Shown here one piece after another: positions 1 to 8,913 of a stretch of 64,000 bases of DNA. The notes beneath the pieces were generated by a model. It saw only the letters and a list, made by a program, of their open reading frames with translations, did no database searches and had not been told where the DNA came from. Numbering within the stretch: the first letter of the stretch is position 1; every line of letters begins with the position of its first letter. The position numbers and the translations under genes were made by a program. This DNA is from Sphingomonas sp. GM_Shp_1 (GTDB lineage: Bacteria > Pseudomonadota > Alphaproteobacteria > Sphingomonadales > Sphingomonadaceae): the NCBI RefSeq assembly GCF_026540895.1, contig NZ_JALNUR010000012.1:1-64000 (forward strand), given 5' to 3'.

Positions 1-40
1 TTGCGGCCTGCCCTCCCCCCTCCGGGAGGAGGGGCTTTAG

Positions 41-1201
41 ATGGACGAGACCAACCCCATGACCCAATTCGACCTCACCGACGAGCAGCGCGAAATCCAG
101 GACCTCGCGCGCCGGTTCACCGCCGACCGCATCACCCCCTTCGCGGCCGAGTGGGACGAGCAGCACATCTTCCCCCGCGACACGATCAAGGCCGCCGCCG
201 AACTGGGCTTCGCCGCCATCTATGTCTCGGAAGAAGCGGGCGGCATTGCACTCGGGCGGCTGGAGGCGGCGTTGATCATGGAGGCGATGGCCTATGGCTG
301 TCCCTCCACATCCGCGTTCATCTCGATCCACAACATGGCGTCCTGGATGATCGACCGCTTCGGCGAGGCGGATGTGAAGGGCCGCTATCTGCCCGACCTG
401 GTCACCATGGAGCGCATGGCCAGCTATTGCCTGACCGAGCCGGGTTCGGGCTCCGACGCCGCCGCGCTGAAGACCCGCGCGGTCTTGGACGGCGATCATT
501 ATGTCGTCTCGGGCTCCAAGCAGTTCATCTCGGGCGGTGGCGAGAATGAGGTCTATGTCACCATGGTCCGCACCGGAGAGGACGGGCCCAAGGGCATTTC
601 CTGCCTGGTGATCGACAAGGACATGGCGGGCGTCTCCTTCGGTGCGAACGAGCGCAAGCTGGGCTGGCATTCGCAGCCGACGCGGCAGGTTATGTTCGAC
701 AATGTCCGTGTCCCCGTCGCCAACCGGCTGGGCGCGGAAGGCGAGGGGTTCCGCATCGCGATGATGGGGCTGGACGGCGGGCGGTTGAACATCGGCGCCT
801 GTTCGCTGGGCGGCGCGCAGCGCTGCCTGGACGAGGCCGTCGCTTATGTGAAGGACCGCCGCCAGTTCGGGAAGGCGATCGCCGAGTTCCAGAATACCCA
901 GTTCACGCTCGCCGACATGGCGACCGAACTGGAGGCGGCGCGCGCGCTACTCTATCTCGCCGCCGCGAAGGTGACCGACAATGCGCCCGACAAGACCCGC
1001 TTCGCCGCCATGGCCAAAAGGCTGGCCACCGACACCGGATCGTCGGTGGTCGACCGGGCGCTGCAGCTCCATGGCGGTTACGGCTATCTGATGGATTATC
1101 CCATCGAGCGCTTCTGGCGCGACCTGCGGGTGCATTCGATCCTGGAGGGAACGAATCAGGTGATGCGGATGATCGTTGGTCGGGACTTGTTGAAGGACTG
1201 A
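41..1201 (+). CDS. Acyl-CoA dehydrogenase, probably isobutyryl-CoA dehydrogenase
   Basis: Predicted FAD enzyme of 386 residues that oxidises a short branched acyl-CoA to the enoyl-CoA, most likely isobutyryl-CoA to methacrylyl-CoA in valine breakdown. The acyl-CoA dehydrogenase signature TEPGSGSD lies at residues 132-139, and the catalytic-base region LEGTNQ near the C-terminus puts the glutamate at about E369, the place used in the ACAD8 group. The substrate call comes from the next three genes, which are the following steps of valine catabolism. ATG at 41 follows a GGAGG-rich stretch at 22-32; a second ATG at 59 is possible. The gene family is certain; the exact substrate is inferred. Confidence 0.88.
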   Translation: MDETNPMTQFDLTDEQREIQDLARRFTADRITPFAAEWDEQHIFPRDTIKAAAELGFAAIYVSEEAGGIALGRLEAALIMEAMAYGCPSTSAFISIHNMASWMIDRFGEADVKGRYLPDLVTMERMASYCLTEPGSGSDAAALKTRAVLDGDHYVVSGSKQFISGGGENEVYVTMVRTGEDGPKGISCLVIDKDMAGVSFGANERKLGWHSQPTRQVMFDNVRVPVANRLGAEGEGFRIAMMGLDGGRLNIGACSLGGAQRCLDEAVAYVKDRRQFGKAIAEFQNTQFTLADMATELEAARALLYLAAAKVTDNAPDKTRFAAMAKRLATDTGSSVVDRALQLHGGYGYLMDYPIERFWRDLRVHSILEGTNQVMRMIVGRDLLKD

Positions 1202-1204
1202 ACT

Positions 1205-1296
1205 GTTCCCCGGCGAAGGCCGGGGCCCAGTTTCTAAGCAGCCGGTGGCGCGCCTCATACGTTGCCACAACTGGGCCCCGGCCTTCGCCGGGGAAC
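1205..1296. repeat. Inverted repeat with 28-bp perfect arms
   Basis: Arms at 1205-1232 and 1269-1296 are perfect reverse complements separated by 36 bp. Each arm also contains a smaller hairpin (CCCCGGC, GAA, GGCCGGGG). It lies in the 116-bp gap between two co-directional valine-pathway genes. It has no T-run, so it looks more like a REP-type element than an intrinsic terminator. Confidence 0.8.
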
Positions 1297-1317
1297 GGGA
1301 AGGGGTTAAGGAAAGAC

Positions 1318-2367
1318 ATGAGTGAAGACCTGATCGTCACCCGCGAAGGCCCGGTCGGGCGGCTGCGGCTCAACCGGCCCAAGGCGATCCACGCGCTGAC
1401 CCGCGAGATGTGCGAGGGGGTACTGGCCGCGCTGGAGGACTGGCGCGGCGACCTGAGTGTCGAGGCGGTCATCATCGACCATGCCGAGGGGCGTGGCTTC
1501 TGCGCCGGGGGCGACATCCGCCTGCTGGCCGAGAGTGGTGCTGGCGATGGCGAGGCGGCGCGCGGCTTCTTTCACGCCGAATACCGGATGAACCACCGGC
1601 TGTTCACCTATGCCAAGCCGATCGTCGCCTTCATGGACGGCATCACCATGGGCGGCGGCGTCGGCATTGCCGCCCCCGCGCGCTTCCGCGTCGCGACCGA
1701 GAATACGCGGTTCGCCATGCCCGAGACGGGGATCGGCCTGTTCCCGGATGTCGGCGGCGGCTGGTATCTCTCGCGGCTGCCGGGCCGGATGGGCGAGTTT
1801 CTGGCGCTGACCGGCCATCGGCTCGACGGGGCGGAGGCTTGCGCGTTGGGCTTGGCGACGCATTATTTGCCCGCGTCCACGCTGGAGGAGGCCAAGGCCG
1901 TGATCATCGCCGCACCGCAGGAAATCGCCACGACACTCGACCGACTCTCGACGCCCGCGCCCGAAGCGAAGATCATGGCCTACGCCGCCGAGATCGACTG
2001 CCTCTTCGCCGCCGACACGCTGGAGGAGATCATCGCCGCGCTGGAGGCGGATGGCGGCGACTGGGCGACCCGGCAACTGGGCATTCTCCGCGCCAAATCG
2101 CCCCAGGCCTCCAAGGTCTCCCTCCGCCTGCTGCGCGAGGGCAGGCTGACCACCGATTTCGCCGACGAGATGCGCCGCGAATATGGCGTCGCTGCCCATG
2201 TGGTGCAGCGTCCCGATTTCGTCGAGGGCGTCCGTGCGCTGATCGTCGACAAGGACAATGCGCCGCGCTGGAATCCGCCCATGCCGGAGGGCGTGACCGA
2301 TACGATGATCGACCATATCTTCGCACCGCTGCCCGAGGGGCAGGCCTGGACACCCGACGACCGCTGA
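1318..2367 (+). CDS. 3-hydroxyisobutyryl-CoA hydrolase (crotonase family)
   Basis: Crotonase-fold hydrolase of 349 residues, predicted to release 3-hydroxyisobutyrate from its CoA ester, the valine step that removes reactive thioester intermediates. The FCAGGDI oxyanion-hole motif is at about residues 61-67, and the HIBCH-type block MPETGIGLFPDVGGG at 134-148 carries the candidate catalytic pair E136 and D144. The length and the PETxIGLFPDVGG block separate it from ordinary enoyl-CoA hydratases. ATG 1318 follows an AAGGAAAG ribosome-binding site. It is followed after 12 bp by the next crotonase gene, so the two are probably co-transcribed. Confidence 0.88.
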   Translation: MSEDLIVTREGPVGRLRLNRPKAIHALTREMCEGVLAALEDWRGDLSVEAVIIDHAEGRGFCAGGDIRLLAESGAGDGEAARGFFHAEYRMNHRLFTYAKPIVAFMDGITMGGGVGIAAPARFRVATENTRFAMPETGIGLFPDVGGGWYLSRLPGRMGEFLALTGHRLDGAEACALGLATHYLPASTLEEAKAVIIAAPQEIATTLDRLSTPAPEAKIMAYAAEIDCLFAADTLEEIIAALEADGGDWATRQLGILRAKSPQASKVSLRLLREGRLTTDFADEMRREYGVAAHVVQRPDFVEGVRALIVDKDNAPRWNPPMPEGVTDTMIDHIFAPLPEGQAWTPDDR

Positions 2368-2379
2368 GAAGGACGCCGC

Positions 2380-3156
2380 ATGACCGACTATAACACCCTG
2401 ATCGTCGAGCGCCGCGAGGCGGTGACCCTGGTGACGCTCAACCGGCCCCAGGCGCTGAACGCGCTCAATGCCGAATTGCTGGCCGAACTGCTCGACGTGA
2501 TGCGCGCCTATGACGCCGACCCGGAGCAGCGCTGTGCCGTCATCACCGGGAGCGCGAAAGCCTTTGCGGCGGGCGCGGACATCAAGGAGATGCAGGAAAT
2601 GGACTTCGCCGCCATGTATGGCCGCGACCATTTCTCGGGCTGGGACGCCTTCACCCGCATCCGCAAGCCGATCATCGCGGCGGTGGCGGGCTATGCGCTG
2701 GGCGGCGGGTGCGAGTTGGCGATGATGTGCGACTTCATCCTGGCAGCCGATACGGCCAAGTTCGGCCAGCCCGAGATCAAGCTGGGCGTGACGCCGGGTA
2801 TGGGCGGCTCGCAGCGTCTCGCCCATGCGGTCGGCAAGGCCAAGGCGATGGAGATGTGCCTGACCGGCCGGATGATGGACGCCGAGGAAGCCGAGCGCGC
2901 CGGACTGGTGGCGCGGATCGTCCCAGCCGCCGATCTGGTCGAGGAGGCGCTGAAGACTGCCTCGACCATCGCGGGCATGGCGCCGATCGCGGTGAAGGCG
3001 AACAAGGAAATGGTCAACGCCGCCTTCGACATGGGGCTGGCCCAGGGCGTGCAGTTCGAGCGGCGGCTGTTCCACGGCCTGTTCGGCTCGGCCGACCAGA
3101 AGGAAGGCATGGCCGCGTTCGTGGAAAAGCGAAGCCCCAACTGGACCGGTAACTGA
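2380..3156 (+). CDS. Enoyl-CoA hydratase
   Basis: Crotonase of 258 residues, the usual size for short-chain enoyl-CoA hydratase. Both catalytic glutamates are visible: E112 in GGGCELAM and E132 in PEIKLG. The GADIKEM oxyanion segment precedes them. In this cluster it most likely hydrates methacrylyl-CoA to 3-hydroxyisobutyryl-CoA, linking the dehydrogenase upstream to the hydrolase just before it. It may also act on straight-chain enoyl-CoA in general beta-oxidation, which sequence alone cannot exclude. Confidence 0.9.
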   Translation: MTDYNTLIVERREAVTLVTLNRPQALNALNAELLAELLDVMRAYDADPEQRCAVITGSAKAFAAGADIKEMQEMDFAAMYGRDHFSGWDAFTRIRKPIIAAVAGYALGGGCELAMMCDFILAADTAKFGQPEIKLGVTPGMGGSQRLAHAVGKAKAMEMCLTGRMMDAEEAERAGLVARIVPAADLVEEALKTASTIAGMAPIAVKANKEMVNAAFDMGLAQGVQFERRLFHGLFGSADQKEGMAAFVEKRSPNWTGN

Positions 3157-3164
3157 GTCTCACG

Positions 3165-3265
3165 CCCCTCCCGCAAGCGGGAGGGGATGGGGGAGGGCAG
3201 GCCGCAAGCGACAGGCTCTGTGAGACACCTTGCCCTCCCCAAACCCCTCCCGCCTGCGGGAGGGG
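3165..3265. repeat. Pair of intergenic palindromes
   Basis: Two near-identical palindromes, CCCCTCCCG-CAAG-CGGGAGGGG at 3165-3186 and a CCTG-loop version at 3244-3265, flank a short spacer in the gap before the dehydrogenase gene. A third copy occurs at 14050-14071. They belong to the GC-rich intergenic repeats seen throughout the window. Confidence 0.7.
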
Positions 3266-3294
3266 CTTAAGAAAAAGAAGATAGGAGAGAGCAT

Positions 3295-4170
3295 ATGGCG
3301 CGGATCGCGTTTATCGGCCTGGGCAATATGGGCGGCGGGATGGCGGCCAATCTGGCGAAGGCGGGGCATGACGTCCGCGCTTTCGACCTGTCGGCGGACG
3401 CGCTGGCCGCGGCGGAGGCGGCGGGGTGCCTCCCCGCCGACAGTGCCGTCGCGGCGATGGACGGGGTCGAGGCGGTCGTCACCATGCTGCCCGCCGGAAC
3501 CCATGTCGAGCGCGTCTATGCCGACGCCGTCTTCGCCGCCGCGCCGCCGTCCGCGATCCTGATCGACTGTTCGACCATCGACGTCGCCACCGCGCGCCGG
3601 GTGGCGGAGGCGGCGCAGGGTAAAGGCATGATGGCGGTCGACGCCCCCGTCTCGGGCGGGATCGCAGCCGCCAAGGCTGGCACGCTGACCTTCATGGTCG
3701 GCGGGCCTGAACAAGCCTTCCAGCGAGCCGAGCCCTTCCTGTCGGCCATGGGCCAGGCGGTAATCCATGCCGGTGGTCCCGGCGCAGGCCAGGCGGCCAA
3801 GATCTGCAACAACATGCTGCTCGGCGCGACGATGATCGCGACCTGCGAGGCGTTCGTACTGGCCGAGAAGCTGGGGCTGGAGGCGCAGACCTTTTACGAC
3901 ATCGCTTCGGTCTCGTCGGGCCAGAGCTGGTCGATGACCAAATATTGCCCCGTGCCCGGCGTCGGGCCGGAGACGCCCGCCGATCATGACTATCAAGGCG
4001 GTTTCGCGGCGGCGCTGATGCTGAAGGACCTGAAGCTGGCGATGGAGGCCGCGCGCGATGCGGGGGCGACGACGCCGATGGGCGAGCGCGCGGCGGAACT
4101 CTATGCGGCGTTCGTGGGCGAGGGCCAGCCGCCGGTCGATTTCTCCGGTATCATCCGTACCCTCCGCTAA
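3295..4170 (+). CDS. mmsB: 3-hydroxyisobutyrate dehydrogenase
   Basis: NAD-dependent beta-hydroxyacid dehydrogenase of 291 residues converting 3-hydroxyisobutyrate to methylmalonate semialdehyde. The Rossmann motif GLGNMG is at residues 8-13, a DAPVSGG substrate-binding block lies mid-protein, and the catalytic lysine is K169 in GAGQAAKICNN. Position directly after the acyl-CoA dehydrogenase, hydrolase and hydratase genes gives the valine pathway order. The partner methylmalonate-semialdehyde dehydrogenase (mmsA) is not in the window and may lie upstream. ATG 3295 is preceded by GGAGAG. Confidence 0.92.
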   Translation: MARIAFIGLGNMGGGMAANLAKAGHDVRAFDLSADALAAAEAAGCLPADSAVAAMDGVEAVVTMLPAGTHVERVYADAVFAAAPPSAILIDCSTIDVATARRVAEAAQGKGMMAVDAPVSGGIAAAKAGTLTFMVGGPEQAFQRAEPFLSAMGQAVIHAGGPGAGQAAKICNNMLLGATMIATCEAFVLAEKLGLEAQTFYDIASVSSGQSWSMTKYCPVPGVGPETPADHDYQGGFAAALMLKDLKLAMEAARDAGATTPMGERAAELYAAFVGEGQPPVDFSGIIRTLR

Positions 4171-4270
4171 CTCTCACCCCCGCCCAGGCGGAACGGGGCG
4201 GCGGATGGGCGCGGGAAAAACCCGACCCGCCTTTTCCCGCCCGGCAATGCGGCCTAAAGCCCGGCGGGTG

Positions 4271-5299
4271 ATGGACATAGCCGCTCCCCTCCGCCTGCGC
4301 GTCGACCGTGACGCGCTTCGATCCAACTGGCAGCAACTCGACCGTTGGAGCGGCGAGGCGGTATGCGGTGCGGCGGTGAAGGCCAATGGCTATGGCCTGG
4401 GCGCAACGCTCGTGGCGGAGACGCTGGCCGAGGCGGGGTGCCGCGATTTCTTCGTCGCCAACTGGGCCGAGGCGCTGGCGCTGGCGCCGCTGGGGCTGAG
4501 CGTGTCGGTCCTCCATGGCCTGCGGGCCGAGGATGTGGCGGTGGCCCGCACGGGCGTGGCGCGGCCCGTGCTCAACAGCCCCGAACAGGTCGCGCGCTGG
4601 CGCGAGAGCGGCGGCGGCCCGTGCGACGTGATGGTCGATACCGGCATCAACCGGCTCGGCGTCTCCGTGGAGGCGGTGCGCGACGGCCTGCTCGACGGGC
4701 TGGAGATCGAGACTTTGCTCAGCCATCTGGCCTGCGCCGACGAAGATGTGGCGATGAACGCCCGGCAGCAGAGCATGTTCGCCAGCCTAAGGGGCCACAC
4801 TTCCGCGCGACGCATGAGCCTCGCCAATTCGGCGGGGATCGGGCTGGGCACCGATTATCATTTCGATCTGACCCGCCCCGGTCTGGCGCTTTACGGCGGC
4901 ATACCCCGTCCCGACATGGCGGGGCCCCTGCGGCAGGTGGGCTTTCCGGAAGCGCAGATCCTGCAACGCCGCCGCGTGCCCGTCGGGGAGACGGTCGGCT
5001 ACAACGCGACCTGGACCGCGCCCGCCGATACCGAGGTCGCGATCCTGAACCTGGGCTATGCCGATGGCTATCGCCGCGCGCTGTCGGGCGTGGGGGCGGC
5101 GACGGCGGACGGCGCGATCCTGCCCGTGCTGGGCCGGGTGTCGATGGATCTGCTCGCGGTCGATGTCAGCGCGCGAGCCGACCTGCGCGAGGGCGACTGG
5201 CTGGCCATGGCCTATGACCTGGCCCAGGCGTCCGCCGTGTCGGGCGTTTCGCAATATGAGTTGCTGACCGGCCTGGGACAGCGTTTCGCGCGGGGGTAA
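4271..5299 (+). CDS. alr: Alanine racemase
   Basis: PLP enzyme of 342 residues interconverting L- and D-alanine for peptidoglycan. The Schiff-base lysine is K37 in AVKANGYG, and the second catalytic base is Y244 in the VGYNATWT segment. Start at ATG 4271 is chosen because the family begins just before the PLP lysine; the same frame stays open upstream to 4058, but that part overlaps mmsB and does not look like protein. It is convergent with the TonB receptor gene, with a terminator between them. Confidence 0.9.
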   Translation: MDIAAPLRLRVDRDALRSNWQQLDRWSGEAVCGAAVKANGYGLGATLVAETLAEAGCRDFFVANWAEALALAPLGLSVSVLHGLRAEDVAVARTGVARPVLNSPEQVARWRESGGGPCDVMVDTGINRLGVSVEAVRDGLLDGLEIETLLSHLACADEDVAMNARQQSMFASLRGHTSARRMSLANSAGIGLGTDYHFDLTRPGLALYGGIPRPDMAGPLRQVGFPEAQILQRRRVPVGETVGYNATWTAPADTEVAILNLGYADGYRRALSGVGAATADGAILPVLGRVSMDLLAVDVSARADLREGDWLAMAYDLAQASAVSGVSQYELLTGLGQRFARG

Positions 5300-5300
5300 G

Positions 5301-5330
5301 AAAAAGGGGCCCTCCCGAAGGAGAGCCCCG
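5301..5330 (-). terminator. Intrinsic terminator of the TonB receptor gene
   Basis: On the minus strand a hairpin GGGGCTCTCC-TTCG-GGAGGGCCCC (one mismatch) is followed by TTTTTC, about 22 nt past the receptor stop codon. On the plus strand the T-run is absent, so termination mainly serves the minus-strand gene. Confidence 0.75.
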
Positions 5331-5351
5331 ATCAGGTCCGATCCCTCGGGA

Positions 5352-8300
5352 TCAGAAGTTGGCCTTGAACCCGGCGTAGAAGAACCGGCCGATATTGTCG
5401 TACGGATCGCCGGCCGCCACGCCCAGCAGGTCATAGGGCGGCTTCACGTCGGTCAGGTTGTCGACGCCGACATAGAAGCGGAAGCGATCGGTCGCGTTGA
5501 AGCCGACCTGGACCGAGTGGTAGAACGCTTCCGGATACCAGATCATCGGGAAGGCGTCCGGGTTACGTGCCGGACGGCCATCATAGCTGTTCTGCGTTTC
5601 ATACTCGGTCGAGATCGTCGACTTGCCTTCGTAACGCAGACGATATTGAAGATCGAAGGTTTCGAAATTCAGATTGCCGATGAACTGACCGCGCCACGCG
5701 GAATAGCCCAGCTCGCCCTTGTAACGATCGCGATAGGTCGGATCGCCGACATCGGTGTAACCGTTGTTCTGCGCAACATAGCTAGCCAGCAGGCGCAAGG
5801 TCAGCGTACCGGTGTCGCTGATCTTGGTCCGATAGGACGCGTCGATGTCGATGCCCGACGTCTCCAGCTTCGCATAGTTGAACCCCTGCGAGAAGAAGGA
5901 GGGTCCGGTCGTCGGGAACGAGACGGTCGCACCGCCATGGATGACGTTCTGCTGCCCCGCGAACGTGCCGTTCGGGTTGCGGAAGACCGCCGCGCAGAAC
6001 GGATTGTCGATGCCGCTGGGATTGTCGTAGCACTGGTTGATGATCGTCTGCGCGACCAGCGAGAAGATCGCGTCCTTGATCGTGATGTTGTAATAATCGA
6101 CCGTCACCGAGAAGCCGCGGATCGCCTGTGGCTGGATCACCGTGCCGATGGTGAAGCTGCGGCTCTTTTCCGCCTGGAGCTCCGAATTGCCGCGATTGAA
6201 GCCATAGATGCTTGATGCCGCATTGTTGGTGAACGGTTCGGTCGTGCCGTTGAAGGTCTGGGTGGTCGGCACACCCGCCGCGGCGCAATTGCGAACGCGG
6301 TTGGGATTGTTGTTGATGTTGTTCTGGCTGCAGGGGTCCGACGGCTGTGCGAAGGTCTGTGAGCTGGCCGAATAAAGTTCGCTCAGCGACGGCGCGCGGA
6401 CCGAACGCGCGTAACCACCGCGGAAGGTGATGTCGCGGATCGGCGACCAGATCGCGTTGACGTTGTACGTCCACGGCGTTCCCGCATTGCCGATATTGTA
6501 ATGCGAGACGCGGGCCGCACCGGTCAGCGTCAGTTCGTGGAAGAACGGACGATCGGCCAGCAACGGCACGCTGATTTCGCCGAACGCTTCCTTGATGTCA
6601 TAGGCCGGCGGCGCAAAGGTCGGGATCGCGTTCAGGAACGTCGCACCGCTGGCGGTCAGGTCGTCATATTTCGAAAACGCCGTTTCGCGACGATATTCGC
6701 CGCCCAGCGAGAAGGTGACATCGCCACCCGGCAGGGGGAACAGCTTGCCGTTGATATAGCCGACCACGTCGAACTGCTCGGCCTTCTGCTTGCGTGTCGA
6801 GGTGATCGAGAAATAGTTCAGCGCGGCCTGGCTGACCTGGCCGTCGCCGAACAGATTGACGGGCACGCAGGCCGCGTCGTCATTGGCGGTCGAGGCATCG
6901 GCGTTGATGCCGCAGACGATCTGACCGGCGGCATTGCGCACCGCGTTGATCGAATTGGCATATTTCTGGGTAACGTAATTGCCGTTCGTCTTGTAGAACG
7001 TGTCGAGGCGACCGTAATTGGCCGACACTTCATAATGCCAACCATCGCCGAAGTCGCCCTCGACGCCGCCGACGATGCGGAACGTCTCACGCTTGTGGAT
7101 TTCGCCCCGACCACCGAAATCGACGTTGAAGCGCTGCGCGGTGAAGGTGGTGGCCCCCGGCGCCAGCGCCGACACCAGCGTGGCCCGCGTCTGGTCGGTC
7201 AGATAGGGGTTGTTGATGCTGAACGTGTTGTTCGCAAAGGTCGGCTGACCTTCCTGCAACGCGTTGATGCGGACATATTTGGCTTCGACGAACGGCTTGA
7301 AAGCGTCCGAAACGTCGAAATGCGCCAGGATGTTGCCCGAGAAACGCTCCAGCCGGGGCTGAAGCATGCCGTTCAGGCGCAGGGTCGAGCCCTGGCCGCC
7401 CACGCAATTGCCCGAGCCGAAGGGGCGCAGGTCGGTGATGCAGTTATTGGCCGATAGCGAGCCGTCGGGGTTGAAGACGAAGGTCCGGCCATATTGGCTG
7501 AGCGGATTCGAGCTGCCGATATTGGCGAGACCCGAGCAGGCGACGCCACGGCGGGCCGCAAAGGCGGCGGCAGACTCGCCGGTCGCGGCCACGGTCGGGC
7601 AGCTGGCGGTGAACAGGCCGCCTTCGGAGATGGTGTTGTTGCGCACGTTGCGCAGGAAGGCCGCGTCGGGAATGCCGTCGCCCAGCGCCGATTCCGGCCC
7701 CGTGCGGATCGTGCCGCCATTGGGATTCAACTGCGGGCCGGTGTTCTGGATCGCGTTGAACTGGCTGCGGCCCGAATAGGCGCCGGTGATGTCGTCACGG
7801 TCAGTATAATAAACCACGTCCGAGAAGGAATATTCGGCCGCCGCCGCGATGTTGCCGCGGCCTTCGGCGAAATTCTTACCGACGGTCAGCGCACCGAAAT
7901 AGGAACCACGCGTGCCGCGGCTGGAAATGCCGCTCTGGCCCGTCGCGCGAATGCCTTCGAAGTCGCGCTTCAGCACGAAGTTCACGACACCGGCCATGGC
8001 GTCCGAACCATAGACCGCCGAGCTGCCGCCAGTGACGACGTCGACGCGTTCCAGAAGATCGGTCGGAATGGTGTTGGTATCGATGACGAAGCTGCCCGGC
8101 TGCGACGTCACGTGACGGCGACCGTTGACGACGACGAGCGTACGTTGCGTGCCCAGACCACGAAGATCGAGCAGGTTCAGACCGGCAGTACCGATGAAGC
8201 GCGTCGAGTTCGCCTGGCTGTACGAGGTGCGCAGGGCAGGCAGCTGGTTGAGCGAGTCACCCAGGTTCAGGTTGCCGGTCGAAGTCAGCAGTTCGGCCGT

Positions 8301-8537
8301 GACCGAAGTGACCGGAGTCGGCGAATCCAGATTCGGACGCGCCAGACGCGAGCCGGTGACGATGACGTCGCCCTTTTCCTGCGCGGCCCGCTCATCGATG
8401 TTGGGATCATCCGCCGCGTTCTCCTGCGGCTGGGCGGCGGTGGTTCCCGAGGCGGCGGTCTGGGCGAGCGCGGAGACGGGCAAGAGAATCAGGGTGCTGG
8501 CGAGCGCGGACGCTCCCAGCAGGGTACGCATCTTCAT
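5352..8537 (-). CDS. TonB-dependent outer membrane receptor
   Basis: Outer-membrane beta-barrel receptor of 1061 residues, predicted to import a substrate using energy from TonB-ExbBD. An N-terminal signal peptide ends near ALAQ (residue 26). A plug domain follows, starting at DVIVTGSRL with the typical DSLNQLPALR segment. The rest is a long barrel ending in the aromatic terminus FKANF, as expected for outer-membrane insertion. The large size and the PNxDSPTPVT plug resemble the sphingomonad receptors often linked to carbohydrates or plant compounds, but nothing here identifies the ligand. It stands alone: no inner-membrane transporter or regulator gene adjoins it. Confidence 0.92.
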   Translation of the reverse strand: MKMRTLLGASALASTLILLPVSALAQTAASGTTAAQPQENAADDPNIDERAAQEKGDVIVTGSRLARPNLDSPTPVTSVTAELLTSTGNLNLGDSLNQLPALRTSYSQANSTRFIGTAGLNLLDLRGLGTQRTLVVVNGRRHVTSQPGSFVIDTNTIPTDLLERVDVVTGGSSAVYGSDAMAGVVNFVLKRDFEGIRATGQSGISSRGTRGSYFGALTVGKNFAEGRGNIAAAAEYSFSDVVYYTDRDDITGAYSGRSQFNAIQNTGPQLNPNGGTIRTGPESALGDGIPDAAFLRNVRNNTISEGGLFTASCPTVAATGESAAAFAARRGVACSGLANIGSSNPLSQYGRTFVFNPDGSLSANNCITDLRPFGSGNCVGGQGSTLRLNGMLQPRLERFSGNILAHFDVSDAFKPFVEAKYVRINALQEGQPTFANNTFSINNPYLTDQTRATLVSALAPGATTFTAQRFNVDFGGRGEIHKRETFRIVGGVEGDFGDGWHYEVSANYGRLDTFYKTNGNYVTQKYANSINAVRNAAGQIVCGINADASTANDDAACVPVNLFGDGQVSQAALNYFSITSTRKQKAEQFDVVGYINGKLFPLPGGDVTFSLGGEYRRETAFSKYDDLTASGATFLNAIPTFAPPAYDIKEAFGEISVPLLADRPFFHELTLTGAARVSHYNIGNAGTPWTYNVNAIWSPIRDITFRGGYARSVRAPSLSELYSASSQTFAQPSDPCSQNNINNNPNRVRNCAAAGVPTTQTFNGTTEPFTNNAASSIYGFNRGNSELQAEKSRSFTIGTVIQPQAIRGFSVTVDYYNITIKDAIFSLVAQTIINQCYDNPSGIDNPFCAAVFRNPNGTFAGQQNVIHGGATVSFPTTGPSFFSQGFNYAKLETSGIDIDASYRTKISDTGTLTLRLLASYVAQNNGYTDVGDPTYRDRYKGELGYSAWRGQFIGNLNFETFDLQYRLRYEGKSTISTEYETQNSYDGRPARNPDAFPMIWYPEAFYHSVQVGFNATDRFRFYVGVDNLTDVKPPYDLLGVAAGDPYDNIGRFFYAGFKANF

Positions 8538-8913
8538 TTTATTTACCCCTTTAACTGCGGATCATTCCGTCCGCTGTCCTCAGGGAAAGAAATTATTCGA
8601 TCAAAAACAAGCGCCTAACGCGTCGTCCAGGGCTATTATGAAGACCATGTGGCATGTTTGTGACAGCTTTGTCATTTTTAATCGAAAATGCATTAAGTCA
8701 CGAAATTATCATGAACTTTTTGGACGCAATTCGCATTGCGGCATTTTTGCGGTTAACCGCGAATTCAGGCGGGGCGATGCGTCCTTCGACACCGTTCGGG
8801 GCAGGCGGTTTGGATCGCCAGAATCGGGCAAGGACGTCGTTACAGGCGGGAAATGAAGCGGGGGATGCGACGTCTCCGTCACACCCCCCGCATCAGTCGC
8901 GAAAAGCTTTGGG
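8538..8913. other. 376-bp intergenic region without a gene
   Basis: The segment between the TonB receptor start and the thiolase stop is clearly more AT-rich than its surroundings (notably 8600-8760). It should contain the receptor promoter and leader; an AGGGG ribosome-binding site precedes the receptor ATG. I see no convincing operator, riboswitch, RNA gene or coding frame in it. Confidence 0.5.

Noticed and set aside
1306-3075. 589-residue ORF opposite the hydrolase and hydratase genes
   Set aside because: Low-complexity His/Arg/Gly composition typical of a GC-rich antisense shadow; the plus-strand genes have clear motifs.
5517-8618. Several plus-strand ORFs of 230 to 370 residues opposite the TonB receptor
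   Set aside because: They overlap a complete receptor with signal peptide, plug and barrel; none shows a family motif.
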